This document shows, one piece after another, positions 18,068 through 27,413 of a stretch of DNA of 64,000 nucleotides. The position numbers and the translations under genes were made by a program. Position 1 is the stretch's first letter. The number at the start of each line of letters is the position of its first letter. The notes beneath the pieces are model-generated. The model had not been told where the DNA came from, searched no databases, and saw only the letters and a list, made by a program, of their open reading frames with translations. Source of the DNA: Sinosporangium siamense (GTDB lineage: Bacteria > Actinomycetota > Actinomycetes > Streptosporangiales > Streptosporangiaceae); assembly GCF_016863435.1 (NCBI RefSeq), contig NZ_BOOW01000053.1, positions 22,509 to 86,508 on the forward strand. Reading direction: 5' to 3'.

Positions 18068-19057
18068 ATGCCGTTTCGGGTTGCTCTCTTCTCTCTCGGC
18101 GGAACCATCGCCATGACACCGGCCGCCCCAGGTGAAGGCGCAGTGCCCAACCTCGCGGGAGAGCAGCTCGTGGCCGGGGTGCCCGGGCTGGCCGAGATGG
18201 ACGTCACCATCGACGTGCGCGACTTCAGACGCCTGCCCAGCGGCTCACTCACCTTCGACGACCTTCGCCGCCTGGCCGAGGAGATCGAGACCTGCGACGC
18301 CGACGGCGTCGTCGTCACCCAGGGCACCGACACCATCGAGGAAAGCGCCTACATGCTCGACCTGCTCCACAGCGGCCACCGGCCGCTCGTGGTGACGGGC
18401 GCGATGCGCAACCCCAGCCTCGCGGGGGCGGACGGCCCGGCCAACGTGCTGGCCGCGGTCCAGGTGGCGGCCGACCCCGGGGCCCGGGGCCTCGGCTGCC
18501 TGGTGGTGCTGGCCGAGGAGATCCACGCCGCCTGCCGGGTGCGCAAGACCCACAGCACCAGCCTCGCCACGTTCGAGTCCCCAGGCGGCGGGGTGCTCGG
18601 TCACGTGGTGGAGGGCCGGCCGCGCTTCCTCAACGCGCCCCGCGAGCGGGTCACCGTACGGCTTGAGCCCGATGTGCCTTTCGCGAGAGTCGGCCTGGTC
18701 ACCGCGGTTCTGGGGGACGACGGGGAGAGTGTGCGGGCAACCGGCCGATATGCCGACGGGCTGGTCGTGGCCGGGATGGGCGCGGGGCACGTGCCGGTCG
18801 GCTGCGTCGAGCCGCTCAGCGAGCTGGCCGGGCGCATGCCGGTCGTGCTCGCCTCGCGCACGGGGGCCGGGTCGGTGCTCTCCCACACCTACGGATATCC
18901 GGGCTCGGAGGTGGACCTGCTGGAGCGCGGCCTGATCAACGCCGGGTTCCTCCACCCCTACAAGGCACGCATCCTGCTCACCGCGCTCCTCACCGCCGGC
19001 GCCCCGGCGGCCGAGATCGCGAAGACGGTCACGGTGGCGGGCGCCGTACACGGCTAG
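18068..19057 (+). CDS. Type I/II L-asparaginase family protein
   Basis: 329 residues. The two catalytic threonine motifs are present: SLGGTIAM near the N-terminus (Thr13) and VTQGTDTIEES with Thr87-Asp88. Later family segments are RPLVVTGAMRNPSLAGADGPAN and SRTGAGSVLSHTYGYPGSE. The enzyme hydrolyses asparagine to aspartate and ammonia; no signal peptide is visible, so it is cytoplasmic. AAAGGGG sits 5 bases before the chosen ATG; an in-frame ATG at 18047 lacks such a site. Its 3' end overlaps the convergent cysteine desulfurase by 29 bases. Confidence 0.93.
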   Translation: MPFRVALFSLGGTIAMTPAAPGEGAVPNLAGEQLVAGVPGLAEMDVTIDVRDFRRLPSGSLTFDDLRRLAEEIETCDADGVVVTQGTDTIEESAYMLDLLHSGHRPLVVTGAMRNPSLAGADGPANVLAAVQVAADPGARGLGCLVVLAEEIHAACRVRKTHSTSLATFESPGGGVLGHVVEGRPRFLNAPRERVTVRLEPDVPFARVGLVTAVLGDDGESVRATGRYADGLVVAGMGAGHVPVGCVEPLSELAGRMPVVLASRTGAGSVLSHTYGYPGSEVDLLERGLINAGFLHPYKARILLTALLTAGAPAAEIAKTVTVAGAVHG

Positions 19058-20171
19058 CCGCATCGGCCAGCAGCTCGGCGGCCCGGTCGACCTCGCCGGC
19101 CGTCGTGGTGCGGCCGAGGCTGAGGCGCACCGTGGCCTGCGCCTCGGCCCGGGACAGGCCGATCGCGGAGAGCACATGCGAGGGTTCGCCCCTGTCCGCG
19201 TCGCAGGCGGCCCCCGCGGAGGCCGCGACACCGGGGAGCCGGGCGAGCAGGTCGGCGGCGCGCAGACCGGGCACGGTCAGGCTGAGGTTGCCCCCCAGGC
19301 GGTGCTCGGGATGGCCGTTGACGACGGCGCCGGGCAGCGCCGCCAGCAGGCGCTTTTGCAGGCGGTCGCGCAGGATCGGCACCGGCGTGGTGTCGCAGGG
19401 CACGAGGTGGGCGGCGGTGCCGAGCCCGACGATCGCCGGCACATTGGGCGTGCCCGCCCGCAGCCCGTGCTCCTGGCCGCCGCCCGTCTGCTGCGCGAGC
19501 AGAGGTGTGCCGGCCCGGACGTAGAGGGCGCCGACGCCCTTGGGGCCGTAGAACTTGTGCGCGGTCAGCGAGACGAGATCCACCCCGGCGACCCCCACGT
19601 CCAGCAGGCCCCAGCCCGCACTCTGCGCGGCGTCGGTGTGCAGGAGGACACCACGCCCGGCGAGCTCCTCGGCGACGGCGGCCAGGGGTTGCAGGGTGCC
19701 GATCTCGTTGTTGGCGTGCATCACCGAGACCAGCACCGTGTTGGGCGTGAGCGCGGCGGCGACGGCGGCGGGATCGACCCTGCCGAAACCGTCCACCCCC
19801 ACGCGGGTCACTTTGTAGCCGTGGCGTTCGGCGAGCCGGTCGCAGGCGGCCAGCACCGCCTTGTGCTCGATCACGGTCGTGACGATGTGCCCGCCGTATG
19901 GGCGGACCGCGAGCGCCGCGCCGACGATCGCCAGATGATTGGCCTCGGTGGCCCCCGAGGTGAAGACGATCTCCCGCTCCGCCTCCGCCCCGACGAGCTC
20001 GGCGACCCGGCGGCGTGCCGTGCGGACGGCTGCCGCGGCGGTGTGGCCGTAGGCGTGCCGGCCGGCCGGGTTGCCGAACTCGGTGGTGAAATAGGGCAGC
20101 ATCGCCTCCAGCACCCGCTCGTCCAGCGGGGTGGTGGCCTGGTGATCGAGATAGATCGGGCGTGCGGTCAC
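19029..20171 (-). CDS. Cysteine desulfurase (NifS/IscS-like, class V aminotransferase fold)
   Basis: 380 residues from a GTG with an ideal GAAGGAGAG site. PLP-binding Lys206 lies in SLTAHKFYGPKGVGALYV; upstream are VFTSGATEANHLAI and MHANNEIGTLQP. The persulfide-forming residue is Cys323, in an AGAACDADRGEPSHVL loop that differs from the more usual SACSSG form. The enzyme takes sulfur from cysteine for Fe-S clusters or tRNA thiolation. No scaffold or thiouridylase gene adjoins it, so the acceptor is open. A role in supplying clusters to CobG is possible but only inferred from proximity. Confidence 0.93.
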   Translation of the reverse strand: MTARPIYLDHQATTPLDERVLEAMLPYFTTEFGNPAGRHAYGHTAAAAVRTARRRVAELVGAEAEREIVFTSGATEANHLAIVGAALAVRPYGGHIVTTVIEHKAVLAACDRLAERHGYKVTRVGVDGFGRVDPAAVAAALTPNTVLVSVMHANNEIGTLQPLAAVAEELAGRGVLLHTDAAQSAGWGLLDVGVAGVDLVSLTAHKFYGPKGVGALYVRAGTPLLAQQTGGGQEHGLRAGTPNVPAIVGLGTAAHLVPCDTTPVPILRDRLQKRLLAALPGAVVNGHPEHRLGGNLSLTVPGLRAADLLARLPGVAASAGAACDADRGEPSHVLSAIGLSRAEAQATVRLSLGRTTTAGEVDRAAELLADAASRVRRPPP

Positions 20172-20350
20172 GCGGCGCTCTCCTTCGACGCGGGTCCATC
20201 GGCCGGCTACATCGTCGGGGCGGCGGGACAGGCCCGCCGTCGTGCAATCGCATGTGCGTGTGCCGTAGATCGTTGCCGATCGGCTCGGGCGCAAGGCTAC
20301 CGCTCTTGCCCGCACCTATCACAGCCGGGAGAGGGTGTTTGCGGGTGCGC

Positions 20351-21178
20351 TCAGCCGGCGTCGACCGCGCGCCGCATGCGCCACAACGACGCGCGCAGGT
20401 GCCCGCTCAGCTCCGCCGGCACACCCGCCTCCCCGGAGGCTGCGAGGATGGTCTCCAGGCCGACGGCCTGCATCCCGGGGTTGTACTCCTCCGGGACCGT
20501 CGCACTCGGGTCGGCACCGGCGACGATGATCGGAAGCATCTGCTCCATCCAGGGCCCGAGCACCGCACGCTTGAAGGTTTCCAGGTCGCCGCCCTCCGCG
20601 TGCAGCATTGTCACGGCGTGATCGGCTCCGGCGCTCATGCCGTACATCCCGCTCAGAGCCGCCATGTCGTAGAGCGCCGCGAAGCCCGGGTCCTCGCCCG
20701 CCCACTGGGGACGGCCGATGGGGCTCAGCACGGGAGCGACCCGGTCGAACAGGTCACGGGCGCCGCTGTAGAGGATGAAGGCGCCCTCCGTCCCCACCGT
20801 CGAGGGCACGGCCATGATCCCGCCGCCGAGGAACCTCACACCGCGCCCGCCCAGCCACCCGGCCAGCTCCCGCGCCTGCTGCACGGAACCACTGGTGAGG
20901 TTGACGAGATCCCGCCCGGTCAGTCCCCGCACGACCGGCGCGAGCGCCTCCCGCACACTGGCGTCGTCCAGCAGGCACACCACCACCAGTCCGCCCGCCT
21001 GAACCGCCTCCTCCACACTCGACACCTCACGCGCGCCGCGCGCGACCAGCTCACCCGCCTTCCCAGGCGTACGATTCCACACCGTCACCTCGTGCCCGGC
21101 CCCAATGAGCGCGCCCGCAAGCGCCCGCCCCATGCTTCCGAGACCGAGGAGGCTGATTCGTTCCTGTCGCATATCCAT
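20351..21178 (-). CDS. NADPH-binding dehydrogenase, imine-reductase/6PGDH-like
   Basis: 275 residues. Rossmann fingerprint GLGSMGRALAGALIGAGHE ends in VWNRT, where the Arg favours NADPH. LVNLTSGSVQQARELAGWL and FLGGGIMAVPSTVG match beta-hydroxyacid dehydrogenase/imine reductase proteins, and the all-helical C-terminal half with AALYDMAALSGMYG is typical of bacterial imine reductases. It would reduce cyclic imines or related carbonyls; the natural substrate is unknown. MDM start chosen. A symmetrical operator lies about 60 bases upstream. Confidence 0.85.
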   Translation of the reverse strand: MDMRQERISLLGLGSMGRALAGALIGAGHEVTVWNRTPGKAGELVARGAREVSSVEEAVQAGGLVVVCLLDDASVREALAPVVRGLTGRDLVNLTSGSVQQARELAGWLGGRGVRFLGGGIMAVPSTVGTEGAFILYSGARDLFDRVAPVLSPIGRPQWAGEDPGFAALYDMAALSGMYGMSAGADHAVTMLHAEGGDLETFKRAVLGPWMEQMLPIIVAGADPSATVPEEYNPGMQAVGLETILAASGEAGVPAELSGHLRASLWRMRRAVDAG

Positions 21179-21233
21179 GGCGAACACTGTTCCCCGTCCA
21201 GCCAGGCCCCACAAGAACGCACTTCGAAGTACG

Positions 21234-21253
21234 TGCTTACCCCAAAGTAAGCA
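21234..21253 (-). promoter_or_regulatory. Palindromic operator upstream of the imine-reductase-like gene
   Basis: TGCTTAC (21234-21240), CCCAAA, GTAAGCA (21247-21253): a perfect 7-bp inverted repeat with 6-base spacer. It resembles the TACTTAC-type palindromes bound by HxlR/MarR-family regulators. No such regulator gene is nearby in the window. Confidence 0.5.
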
Positions 21254-21332
21254 ACCAGGCCACATCATTTGTCGCCGTTTAGATGGCGACAAGAGTCATT
21301 GTGGTCGTGCGGGATCGGGCAGACTAGGGAGC

Positions 21333-21641
21333 ATGGAAGCCAGGAGGTATGGAGACCTCCGTCCTTACGTCGTGCCCACGATTCTGGATGAGCTCACCGG
21401 ACCCAGCGAAGATGTCGTCACACTTCCCCGGCGCCTTGATTGGGGGCCGCGCAGCTACCGCCTGGATCAGGTCGATGATGCATGTGTTCTCTACATGCGC
21501 GTGATAAGGGAGAGCGCTTCTGTCGATGATCTTCGCCATTTCCTCAACGCTTCGTTATTGCGCAAGATATGGCGGGAGTTGATTTTGCCGTCCCGGGTCC
21601 GAGCCCTATGGCTTGACCGATTTCCCGAACTTCGTTGCTAA
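21333..21641 (+). CDS. Small conserved-type hypothetical protein
   Basis: 102 residues, ATG with AGGGAG upstream, divergent from the imine-reductase-like gene. The sequence runs MEARRYGDLRPYVVPTI, then VDDACVLYMRVIRES, SVDDLRHFLNASLLRKIW and VRALWLDRFPELRC. It is soluble, charged and mostly helical by eye, with no recognisable catalytic motif or membrane segment. Codon use is less GC-biased than in its neighbours. I do not recognise the family and assign no function. Confidence 0.6.
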   Translation: MEARRYGDLRPYVVPTILDELTGPSEDVVTLPRRLDWGPRSYRLDQVDDACVLYMRVIRESASVDDLRHFLNASLLRKIWRELILPSRVRALWLDRFPELRC

Positions 21642-21700
21642 TCCGCCTGACATACCCGGCAGGGGGAAGGCTATGTTGATCCGGTGGCGCCGAGGGGAGA

Positions 21701-22933
21701 TCAGGCCGGCTCCTCCGGCTTTGTTACGGTCCAGATGGTGACCGGCATCATCGTCCGCCAGCCGGTGAAGGCGCCGATGGGCGTGGCGCGGCTTACGGTG
21801 AGGCGGGTGAGGTCGCCGCCGAGGGTGTTGTGCCAGGTGGTGAGGAGGGCTTCGGATTCCAGGGTGACGGCGTTGACCACCAGGCGGCCGCCGGGGCGGA
21901 GGGAGTCCCAGCAGGTGGTCAGGACGCCGGGGCGGGTGGCTCCGCCGCCGATGAAGATCGCGTCGGGGGCGGGGAGGCCGGTGAGGGCGGAGGGGGCGGT
22001 GCCGGTGACGATGTGCAGGCCGGGCACGCCGAGGGCGGTGGCGTTGCGTTTGATGCGGGCGGCCCGCTGGGGGTGGCTCTCGACAGCGACGGCGCGGCAG
22101 GACGGGTGGCTGCGCATCCATTCGACGGCGATGCTGCCCGCCCCCGCCCCGACGTCCCACAGGAGTTCGCCGGGCACCGGGGCGAGGCGGGACAGGGTGA
22201 CGGCCCGCACCTCGCGTTTGGTGAGCTGGCCGTCGTGTTCGAAGGCCGTGTCGGGCAGCCCGGGGGTGCACGGCATGGGCGGGGTGCCGGGGTCGGCGCG
22301 GCATTCGACCGCCACGATGTTGAGGGCCTGCACGGCGGGCAGGTGCCAGCCCGCGGCGGTGCCCGCGATGACGCGTTCGGCGGGGCCGCCAAGGTGTTCG
22401 AGCACCGTGACCGGGCTCGTGCCGTATCCCCGCTCGGTGAGGAGGGCGGCGACCTCGGCGGGGGTGCGGGCGCCGGCGCTGAGCACGAGGAGGCGGCGGC
22501 CGTGGTGGACGGCGGGGTGGAGGGCCGCGACGGGCTTGGTGACGAGGCTGACGACCTCGGCTTGATCGAGGGCCCAGCCGAGGCGCGCGCAGGCCAGGGA
22601 GACCGAGGACGGGTGGGGCAGGACGCGCACACGATCGGCGCCGAGCAGCCTCACCAGCGTGGTGCCGATGCCGTGGTGCATGGGGTCGCCGCTGGCGAGC
22701 ACGCAGACGCGGCGGTCCCGGTGGGCCGCGAGAAGCCCGGGAAGGGCCGGCAGGAGGGGCGAGGGCCACGGCACGCGGGTGCCGGGCACGTCGGCGGGGA
22801 CGAGGGCGAGTTGCCGTGTGCCGCCCATGAGCACGTCGGCGGCCTGGATCTCGTGCCGGGCGGCGGGGGCCAGGCCGTCCCAGCCGTCGGCGCCGATGCC
22901 CACGACGACGACCGGGGGAGAGGTCTCAGACAT
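21701..22933 (-). CDS. cobL: Precorrin-6Y C5,15-methyltransferase (decarboxylating) CobL
   Basis: 410 residues in two parts, as in full-length CobL. An N-terminal tetrapyrrole methylase (CbiE-like, VVVVGIGADGWDGLAP, VCVLASGDPMHHGIG, VLPHPSSVSLACARLGW) is followed from about residue 225 by a CbiT-like SAM domain (LTKREVRAVTLSRLAP, LLWDVGAGAGSIAVEWMR, IFIGGGATRPGVL). The enzyme methylates C5 and C15 and decarboxylates the ring-C acetate. It lies 4 kb from the other cob genes on the opposite strand. Its ATG overlaps the stop of the PPOX gene upstream by 8 bases, so the two are coupled. Confidence 0.95.
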   Translation of the reverse strand: MSETSPPVVVVGIGADGWDGLAPAARHEIQAADVLMGGTRQLALVPADVPGTRVPWPSPLLPALPGLLAAHRDRRVCVLASGDPMHHGIGTTLVRLLGADRVRVLPHPSSVSLACARLGWALDQAEVVSLVTKPVAALHPAVHHGRRLLVLSAGARTPAEVAALLTERGYGTSPVTVLEHLGGPAERVIAGTAAGWHLPAVQALNIVAVECRADPGTPPMPCTPGLPDTAFEHDGQLTKREVRAVTLSRLAPVPGELLWDVGAGAGSIAVEWMRSHPSCRAVAVESHPQRAARIKRNATALGVPGLHIVTGTAPSALTGLPAPDAIFIGGGATRPGVLTTCWDSLRPGGRLVVNAVTLESEALLTTWHNTLGGDLTRLTVSRATPIGAFTGWRTMMPVTIWTVTKPEEPA

Positions 22934-23315
22934 TGCCCAGCACGCGGGTCACGGCGATCTCGATCACGACCCGGCTGGGGTTGGGGCGCGGCGCGCGGTA
23001 GCGCTCGGCATAACGGCGCTCGGCGCCTGCGACCTCGTCCGGCTCGCGCCGGACGACGGCACGGCCCTCCAGCGTGGACCACCGCCGCCCGTCGACCTGG
23101 CAGACGGCGACGAGGGCGCCCTCCGCCCCGGCGGCGCTCACGTTGCGCGCCTTGCGGGAGTTGCCGGAGGCGATGACGCGGGCCGTGCCGGTCTCGGGGT
23201 CGAGGGTGACGCCGACGGGGACGACATGAGGGGTGCCGTCGGGCCGCAGCGTGGTCAGCGTGCACAGGTGGCGTTCCCGCCAGAACTCACGGAAACCTTC
23301 CCCGAGGTCCTTCAT
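22926..23315 (-). CDS. PPOX-class flavin/F420-dependent oxidoreductase
   Basis: 129 residues with the split-barrel pattern of the pyridoxamine-phosphate-oxidase-like family: LCTLTTLRPDGTPHVVPVGV near the N-terminus, ARVIASGNSRKARNV, and a closing SRVVIEIAVTRVLG strand. Actinobacterial members of this size often use F420 or bind haem or flavin; which applies here is not clear from sequence alone. It precedes cobL with an 8-base overlap, hinting at a tetrapyrrole-related or merely co-expressed role. Confidence 0.8.
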   Translation of the reverse strand: MKDLGEGFREFWRERHLCTLTTLRPDGTPHVVPVGVTLDPETGTARVIASGNSRKARNVSAAGAEGALVAVCQVDGRRWSTLEGRAVVRREPDEVAGAERRYAERYRAPRPNPSRVVIEIAVTRVLGNV

Positions 23316-23375
23316 CCCTTGTCTCCCCCCGATCCGACGGCCGCCATGCTAGCGCCGCCGGTCCGGCAAGCAGGC

Positions 23376-24322
23376 TCAGGGGGTCGTGTGCCCGGCGCGG
23401 AAGCCGTTGAGCAGCTCCCGCTTGAACTCGGTGAACTCCTCGTCGGTGAGCACCCCGTCGCGGTGCAGCTCGCCGAGTTCCCGCAGCCGCCGCATGAGAG
23501 CCTCGGACCGGTCGCCCACCGCGGACGGAGCGGCTTCCAGGGCGGCGGGCTGCGGCGCGGAAGGCGCGGACGAAGCAGCTTCCAGGGCGGCGGGCTGCGG
23601 CGCGGAAGGCGTGGACGAAGCAGACGGATGGGGAAGGCGGGCGGTGACGGCGGCGGCGAACAGCACGGTGGAGTCGTGGTCCTTCTTCACCGCCCAGTGC
23701 ATCAGGCTGTGCGGGTCGCGCTCGGGTGCACTCGCAGGGGTGGCGCCTTTGATCCGGAACCGCAGATAGCCGTATCCGACGTCGCTCCCGGGCCCCCACT
23801 CCACCAGGGAGATCTCATGCAGCGGGAAGTTCTGCGGGCCCTGCTGCCGCTTGCGCCTCGCGGCCGCCCAGTTCCACTCCAGCCTGACGCTCTCCCCGTC
23901 GAAGAAGGCCGTGCCGTCGTAGGCGGTCGCGGAGATCGGTACGGCGGGGCCGGGCAAGAGGTAGCGGTCGCTGGGGCCGGACGGCTGTTGTTCGATCTCG
24001 AGCACATGGCGTACCTCGGTGGCGAAGTACTCCGCGATGTCGGCGCTCTTATCGTCGACCGCGAGGTGGTAGGGGAGGGCGTCGTCGCCCAGCAGGGATC
24101 CGGCGACCTGGCTCAGCGGGTCGGCGCCGGGCCGCAGCCGGAGGCGGAGCCTGCCGCCTTTGCGGGCGGCCTCGTAGGAGACGCCGGCGACGCGGCGAGC
24201 GGGACACCGACCTCGCCGAGCGCCTGCCGCACCTTGTGCACCCGCCTGTCGTGCCCTGGAACGATGCGCAAAGTCGAGCCGTCGAACGACCAGGTGCCGT
24301 CCCGAGTGGTGATCTCCGCCAT
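23376..24322 (-). pseudogene. DUF4429/SHOCT protein interrupted by a frameshift
   Basis: The N-terminal part (from ATG at 24322) reads MAEITTRDGTWSFDGSTLRI and VHKVRQALGEVGVPLAA, the start of DUF4429. Near 24190 the frame shifts: a single missing base would join it to AGVSYEAARKGGRLRLRLR and then to the intact rest, LEIEQQPSGPSDRYLL onwards. The C-terminus has a two-copy repeat of SAPQPAALEAA followed by a SHOCT segment (LRELGELHRDGVLTDEEFTEFK). The total length is one base short of a whole number of codons. It could be a true lesion or a sequencing error in a GC-rich run. Confidence 0.8.
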
Positions 24323-24969
24323 GGGCTCCATGCTATTCGGATGGATCACCATTGAATGTGTCCAAAAGGCCTCAGAGTCGGGCGGTCGGCCCACCGCTGA
24401 CCTGCGTGTTGCGGGCTTCGCCGTACCGCTCCCCGGGGCGCCGTGGACCGCTGCAGCGGACCTCGCTTTCGGAGCATAGATCGACATCCCACGCAGATCG
24501 AGATTTTTCACCCCTTCAACTACCCCGATGTTGATTGCGGGCAGGTGCGGCTATCGCCGCAGAACAAGGGCCACGCCCGCGACCTGCGGTGACGCCCCAC
24601 ACGTCCGGAGAGATGTCCGGTTCCGTGAAGAAAAGTGGGGTTCCGGACGCCCGATCCACTTGCGCCGGATGGACCGAGCGAGCATAGTAATTCTTAAGAA
24701 GGTTTACTGTTCAAACATGGCGACGCGCCGATCGGGGATGACGATCGGGGCGGACGCGATGGCGGTTCGACTGCTGCTGCTGACTCGGAAAGCTGCTGCT
24801 CTTCCGGCTTCGGCGTGCGCTCCTTTCGACGGTGGACGGCTCTGCGATCAGGGCCGGAGCTCCACAACCGCCAGGATTCCCCATGGCTCCAGGAGGAGGA
24901 GCAGCCGCCGGCACCCCAGTCGGCCGTCGCGCGCGTACCTCCAAGTTCCCCCAGCCAAGGAGGAGTTCA
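24323..24969. other. Intergenic region upstream of the AA10 gene
   Basis: About 650 bases without a supported gene. An unusually AT-rich pocket (about 24685-24720, containing the palindrome TTCTTAAGAA) stands out and could hold the promoter of the secreted oxygenase. No DasR- or CebR-type site was recognised. Confidence 0.4.
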
Positions 24970-25602
24970 GTGCAAGCCAGACACAAGGTGGCCGCAGTCG
25001 CGACTTCCGTCATCTCCACAGCATCCCTTCTAGCCATCCTGCCCACGAGCCCGGCCATGGCCCACGGCTCCATGTCGAACCCCCCGAGCCGCGCCTACGT
25101 GTGCAAGGCGGAGGGGCCTGAGACTCCGAAATCCGACGCTTGCAAGGCGGCCGTCGCCGTCGCCGGCACGCAGGCGTTCTACGACTGGCACGAGGTGTCC
25201 CGCCTCGACGCGGGCGGACGCCACCGCCAGATCATTCCCAACGGGCGCCTGTGCGGCGCCGGCCGCGACAAGTATCGCGGTCTGGACCTGCCGCGCGCCG
25301 ACTGGCCGGCCAAGCGCATCTCGCCAGGAAACCTGACCGTCACCTATCACGCGACCGCACCCCACTCGAACAGCAACTTCGAGTTCTACATCACCCGCGA
25401 GGGCTGGAATCCCTCGGGACCGCTGAGCTGGTCGGACCTCGTGCCGATCCGCACCTTCACCGGTCAGAACCCCACAACTTTCACCAATTGGACGATTAAC
25501 ATCCCGCAGCGGACCGGCCGCCACATACTGTTCTCCATCTGGCAGCGCGTCGTCGGCAGCGAGGAAGCCTTCTACACCTGCTCCGACGTCACCTTCGGAT
25601 AA
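24970..25602 (+). CDS. Secreted AA10 lytic polysaccharide monooxygenase
   Basis: 210 residues from a GTG preceded by a textbook AAGGAGGAG site. A signal peptide ending TSPAMA releases a mature protein beginning HGSMSNPPSR, so the copper-binding N-terminal histidine is exposed, as AA10 requires. The second histidine is in ATAPHSNSNFEFYIT. WNPSGPLSWSDL and GRHILFSIWQRV are further AA10 landmarks. The catalytic domain fills the whole protein, with no carbohydrate-binding module. It oxidatively cleaves chitin or cellulose outside the cell; chitin is perhaps likelier for a single-domain enzyme of this type, but this is not proven. Confidence 0.93.
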   Translation: MQARHKVAAVATSVISTASLLAILPTSPAMAHGSMSNPPSRAYVCKAEGPETPKSDACKAAVAVAGTQAFYDWHEVSRLDAGGRHRQIIPNGRLCGAGRDKYRGLDLPRADWPAKRISPGNLTVTYHATAPHSNSNFEFYITREGWNPSGPLSWSDLVPIRTFTGQNPTTFTNWTINIPQRTGRHILFSIWQRVVGSEEAFYTCSDVTFG

Positions 25603-25778
25603 GGCTTTTCCATAGCACCACCCGCGCGGGCACACCGCGCGGCACGCCACAGGACGCGGGACGCACGCCGGGCGAGGCGTGTGTCCCCTCACCGGGCCCG
25701 GACGCCGCTCCACGCGGGGTCCGGGCCTCCGGCCGTACCGCACACCACGACCCCCCATCACTTCGAGGAGCACCCCCC

Positions 25779-26399
25779 GTGAACTACCGCGCGCCCGTAT
25801 TGGCCGCTCTGTGTGCACTGCTGCTCACAGGATGCGGAGCCCACAGCAGCGCGTCCGGACACGGCGCGGCGTCCGGGCACGGCCCCGCCGCCGTCTCCGT
25901 CGCCCTACCGGCGGAGCCGGGGCCGGCTGCCGAAAGCACCTCCTACAACGACGCCGACGTGATGTTCCTGCAGATGCTCATCCCGTACAACACGCAAGGC
26001 GTCGAGATCGCCAAGCTCGCCGAGTCCCGCGGCGTCAGCGGCGAGGTGAAAAAGCTCACGGCGTCGATCGTCGGCACGCACAACGAGGAGATCGTCACGG
26101 CGGCCGGATGGCTGAAAGGCTGGAACAAGCCGATGACCGCCCCGGTCGACGAACACAAGCACCACGGCGGCATGCCAGGCCTGACCGCCGATGAGCTCGC
26201 CAAGGTCAAGGGCGCACCCGACGAGGGCTTCGAGGAGAAGCTGGTCAACACGCTCATCGCCCACCACGACGACGCCGTGCAGATGGCCCGCGCCGCGAGC
26301 GCCGACGGCAGCAACCCCGAGGTCAAGGGGCTGGCCCGCAAGGTGGAGAGCCTCCGCTCGACACAGGTCAAGGTGATGCTCAAAGTCCTCGGACAGTGA
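25779..26399 (+). CDS. DUF305 family lipoprotein
   Basis: 206 residues, GTG start. The signal peptide ends in the lipobox LLTGC, so the protein is probably a membrane-anchored lipoprotein, followed by a His/Gly/Ser linker. DUF305 features are MFLQMLIPYNTQGVEIAKLAE, IVGTHNEEIVTAAGWLKGW and LVNTLIAHHDDAVQMARAAS, with conserved His residues that could bind metal (copper has been proposed for relatives). The usual MIPHH is replaced here by MLIPYN. A ten-base-pair hairpin follows the stop, so the gene is a single unit. Confidence 0.88.
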   Translation: MNYRAPVLAALCALLLTGCGAHSSASGHGAASGHGPAAVSVALPAEPGPAAESTSYNDADVMFLQMLIPYNTQGVEIAKLAESRGVSGEVKKLTASIVGTHNEEIVTAAGWLKGWNKPMTAPVDEHKHHGGMPGLTADELAKVKGAPDEGFEEKLVNTLIAHHDDAVQMARAASADGSNPEVKGLARKVESLRSTQVKVMLKVLGQ

Positions 26400-26408
26400 C
26401 TCCCGCCT

Positions 26409-26434
26409 CCGGGCCGGGCTTCCACCCGGCCCGG
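26409..26434 (+). terminator. Hairpin after the DUF305 gene
   Basis: CCGGGCCGGG (26409-26418) pairs perfectly with CCCGGCCCGG (26425-26434), beginning 10 bases after the stop. Confidence 0.75.
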
Positions 26435-27413
26435 CGGATCGGCACCGCCGAGCGGCGCTTTCAGGGTCTCCCAGGCCGCCTGTGATGTACGGCGAGAGCC
26501 TCGGCACCCGCCCTCGTGATTGTGCCGCCGTCGCGACGTGAACCTCCGATCGTGCGGACCGAAGCACATGGTGCCGGGCCGCGGCCCGCACGATCGGCAC
26601 GGGCCGCTCCTGGCCGCCCGGTACGGCGGGAGCCGCCATAGCCGGAGGGTGTGGCGGTGGTCCGGGGGTCCTGGGTGGGCCGGCTGCGCCGTACCGGCCA
26701 TGTGCGGAACGCCGATCGGCACGATGGGCCGCGGACCGCGACCGGGTGGGGGACAGCTCTCAAGGAGGCCCGGGGAGGATCAGGTCGTAGCGAACGCCGT
26801 GTGTTCCCCCGCAAGGGCGCGATCCGGAAGCGGCGCCCCGCCCGCGCCCTCGTCCTAAATGCGCGCGGGCGGCCCGAGCGGGCACATCGGCTGGCCCGTG
26901 TTTCCAGACGCCCGCGAGAGGCGCGCTTGCGAGGCCCATCCCCCCGCGCTCGTGAGGAGCGCGAGGGTGACGCCGGGGAACGGGAGGCGTGGCGTGTGGC
27001 CTGCCCGCAGGTGGCCGTCAGATGGCCGGGTGCAGGGAGAAGGCACCCGGCCATCGTGACGGCTACGCTGTCGGATCTGGTTCAGGAGCCTGTGCCGTAC
27101 GACCCCGGCCGAAGGTGCCGAACTCCCTCGGCCGGGGCCGCGTCGCTGTCACCGTGTTGCCGGTCCCCGAGGGCGGTGTCAGCGATGCCTCTTGGTGCGA
27201 TGTCCGGCCGTGGAACGGGTGGCGAGGTGTGGCTCGCCGGGCCCGTTCACCGTCGGCTGCGATCAGGCCGCCGGCCGGGGGTCGAGGGTGGACGTTGGTG
27301 GAGACGGTGCCGCCGCCGGGCGCCGAGCGTGCTGGTCGGCGCGGGAGCGGCGTCGTGGAGCGCGGTGGTGACGGGGGGCGGCGGGGCTTTCCCCGCCATT
27401 CATCTTCTCTTGT
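26435..27413. other. Gene-poor region
   Basis: Nearly 1 kb with no frame that looks like a protein family; apparent frames are Arg/Gly/Pro-rich shadows. An inverted pair CCGATCGTGCGG and CCGCACGATCGG lies around 26545-26600. A degenerate frame starting near 27399 on the minus strand resembles the beginnings of the two small secreted ORFs next to it. Confidence 0.4.
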
